From the NCBI GenBank assembly GCA_964574215.1, contig CAZNLR010000006.1, forward strand, positions 71,458-135,457: a stretch of DNA of 64,000 nucleotides, given 5' to 3'. Source of the stretch: GCA-2725625 sp964574215 (GTDB lineage Bacteria; Pseudomonadota; Alphaproteobacteria; Rhodospirillales; UBA2165). Positions within the stretch are counted from its first letter, which is position 1, and each line of letters begins with the position of its first letter. The translations under genes and the position numbers were made by a program. Positions 62,296 to 64,000 of this stretch are shown one piece after another. A model generated the notes under the pieces. It had not been told where the DNA came from, made no database searches, and saw only the letters and a program-made list of their open reading frames with translations.

Positions 62296-62820
62296 ATGAA
62301 ACCTGCCGACCTTCAACCGGATTGCAAAAATTGCCAGGCGCTTTGTTGCGTCGCACCACCGTTCGCCCAATCCGGTGAATTCGCCATTTCCAAAGAGGAA
62401 GGCGAGCCCTGCCCCAATCTGGCCGGGGATTATACCTGTAAGATACATGATCAACTGGCAGAGAAAGGATTTTCAGGCTGTGTAAAGTTCGACTGCTTCG
62501 GCGCGGGCCAACGGGTTCTCAACGGCCAGTTTAAGGGTCAACGTTGGCGCAGCGATCATATTTTGGCAAAAAGAATTTTTCACACCTTTTTTGTTGTTAA
62601 ATCGCTTCACGTCATGATGGCAAAATTGCTGGAGAAAAAACGGACGATAAAGGATCGGAAAGCCGGTGCTTTTCTGGACAAAGAATTGTCCGAACTTGAT
62701 CGCCTGGCCGACCGGAAAGAAACCATCTTGGCGGAAATCGACCTGAAAAAAATTGAGACGCACATCGGGGAGATAAATGAAATTTACGCCGACCGATTAA
62801 TCCGGAGATCCAATGAGTAG
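62296..62820 (+). CDS. Cysteine-rich protein, pentapeptide-protein N-domain-like
   Basis: This 174-residue protein has many cysteines in CKNCQALCCV, GEPCPNLAGDYTCKIHDQL and GCVKFDCFGAGQRV. That pattern, with ALCCV and YDCFGAGQ-like ends, occurs at the N-terminus of some actinobacterial pentapeptide-repeat proteins. Here it is alone with a helical tail. The cysteines may bind a metal or Fe-S cluster. Function is not known. Start ATG 62296. Confidence 0.7.
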   Translation: MKPADLQPDCKNCQALCCVAPPFAQSGEFAISKEEGEPCPNLAGDYTCKIHDQLAEKGFSGCVKFDCFGAGQRVLNGQFKGQRWRSDHILAKRIFHTFFVVKSLHVMMAKLLEKKRTIKDRKAGAFLDKELSELDRLADRKETILAEIDLKKIETHIGEINEIYADRLIRRSNE

Positions 62821-62882
62821 CCACATAGATACCTATACGGAAAACCAGGGGTTTCGGTATGGGTTAGAATTTTTGTTGAAAT

Positions 62883-63902
62883 TTATGGGTTTGGTGAGGA
62901 GAAAAAATCACCAAATTCTACCTCAATGTATCTCGCTAATTTGGGCATATCATCAATCTGAAATCTAAATTGTGTCTCTTGCGACGGATTTAGATGCGGA
63001 AGGTCTGGTGTTCCAGCTTTCTGCAAAAGTTGTTGATGGCTTGGTCCCCTTACACTTAGTAGCAGTTCCGGAATAGTCCTTTTCTCATCTGTCGTGTTTT
63101 GGATTGTTCCAGAAACTACAACTACTTGCTTACCTTCAATCCTCGCAAGTTTCGTGCGGGAGACTACTTTCAGTCCATAGCCCGGCACATCCATGTACTT
63201 GTCATCAATTCCATATTTTTCAATCTTATCGGTAAGCAGAGGGTTGTCACTACCGTTTATTCTTGCCCTTTGAAAAGCTAGTTTTGCCTTTTTTTTGTCC
63301 TCCAAATTTTCATAGGCTTCACCTAGATAAAAATAATCTATCGCCAAAAGCTTCTTTCTTTCTCTAGGTTTCAATCTTTCATTTATGATCTTTAAGCTGA
63401 CTTTTAAATCTTTTACTGCGTTAAGGTATTCCTTCAATTTTAAAAATGTTTGACCTCGGTTTGTGTAAGCCATCCAAGCGGAAGAATGTTTCTGATAGTT
63501 TGGAAATTCTTCAATCATATAGTTGAAATCGTCTAATGCTGCCCCATACGATTCTAAGTTCAGATAAATCATTCCTCTGCTTAATCGATAGACATTTTTG
63601 AACTCTTTTTTGGGAGTAGTTTTGATCGCCTCTTCGATATCTCTCAATGCTTCCTTGGGCTTGTTTAAGCCAACAAACGCTTTGGCGCGAAATTGAAGAG
63701 CCATAGATTTTACATGCGCGTTCTCTTCGAATTCATAAATCTTGGTAAATAGGCGAATGGCCTCTTCGAATTTCTCTTCTTTCAGCGCATTCAAAGCCTT
63801 TGCGTAATTGGTTTGTGCCAAGGCAATAGGGGAACCAAATACCGGCATTATCACTATTGTAAAAATCAACAATAACCAAAATCGAATTTTCGCCACTCCC
63901 AT
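62883..63902 (-). CDS. Secreted TPR protein, AT-rich
   Basis: This 339-residue protein has a signal peptide (FWLLLIFTIVIMPVFGSPIALAQ) and several TPR repeats (ALNALKEEKFEEAIRLFTKIYE, ALDDFNYMIEEFPNYQ, YLGEAYENLEDKKKAKLAFQRA). The C-terminal 90 residues are beta-rich, with VVSGTIQNTTDEKRTIPELLLSVRG, like a DUF3426-type domain. The base composition is clearly more AT-rich than nearby genes. It may be exported, with a scaffolding role. Confidence 0.75.
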   Translation of the reverse strand: MGVAKIRFWLLLIFTIVIMPVFGSPIALAQTNYAKALNALKEEKFEEAIRLFTKIYEFEENAHVKSMALQFRAKAFVGLNKPKEALRDIEEAIKTTPKKEFKNVYRLSRGMIYLNLESYGAALDDFNYMIEEFPNYQKHSSAWMAYTNRGQTFLKLKEYLNAVKDLKVSLKIINERLKPRERKKLLAIDYFYLGEAYENLEDKKKAKLAFQRARINGSDNPLLTDKIEKYGIDDKYMDVPGYGLKVVSRTKLARIEGKQVVVVSGTIQNTTDEKRTIPELLLSVRGPSHQQLLQKAGTPDLPHLNPSQETQFRFQIDDMPKLARYIEVEFGDFFSSPNP

Positions 63903-64000
63903 TCGCCTCGTTGTTTCCCACTTGTACCGAAACCAACTCTTTTCCGTACCCCCTCTAACTCGAACATAAACCGCACACTTCCGCGACCCAAAACAGCCCG

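Overview
The window looks like a chromosomal piece of an alphaproteobacterium, probably of the Rhodospirillales type, with moderate GC. The evidence is the gene order surA-pdxA-rsmA, a DUF2232 membrane protein between rpsR and rplI, an RcdA-like DUF1465 gene with a CtrA-type box, the long SerC form, and S6 and L9 proteins with acidic tails. Gene density is very high and no intergenic gap exceeds 300 bases. I found no tRNA, rRNA, insertion sequence, prophage or CRISPR array.

Layout. 1-3666: end of surA, pdxA, rsmA, then gmk and yicC on the minus strand. 3854-16795: a catabolic-looking island. It holds a five-gene PadEFGHI-like 2-oxoacid:acceptor oxidoreductase, a B12-dependent acyl-CoA mutase in two subunits, an acyl-CoA ligase, a TetR regulator, a thiolase with its Zn-ribbon/OB partner, a MeaB-type GTPase and an SDR. 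Matching palindromes lie upstream of the ligase and the thiolase. 16949-21854: a hemerythrin, mltG, and fabF-acpP-fabG-fabD. 22011-23114: an AhpD-like protein read through an in-frame UGA inside a CxxU motif, with a SECIS-like hairpin just downstream; this is a probable selenoprotein. 23284-26137: rpsF, rpsR, DUF2232, rplI. 26363-36300: cfa, dnaB, alr, mlaE/mlaF, radA, cvpA, purF and an SDR.

36328-42481: a methyltransferase, a Sel1-repeat protein, a lipoprotein, the RcdA-like gene, a YfgM-like protein, BamB and Der. 42585-46248: a bacterial cereblon-type (CULT) domain protein followed one base later by a large class III cyclase/ATPase/TPR signalling protein. 46245-48164: propionyl-CoA synthetase. 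48276-56204: a form II CO-dehydrogenase-like set (coxS-L-M), moxR, a VWA gene and a soluble PAS histidine kinase, all on the minus strand. 56431-59215: serC-serA behind a two-hairpin leader. 59361-64000: a core-MetE methionine synthase, a flavocytochrome c sulfide dehydrogenase pair, a cysteine-rich protein and an AT-rich TPR protein.

The most notable items are the UGA-containing AhpD-like gene, the acyl-CoA mutase island with its TetR operators (pathway unknown), and the CULT-cyclase gene pair. Functions come from motif recognition and knowledge of families; no searches were run.
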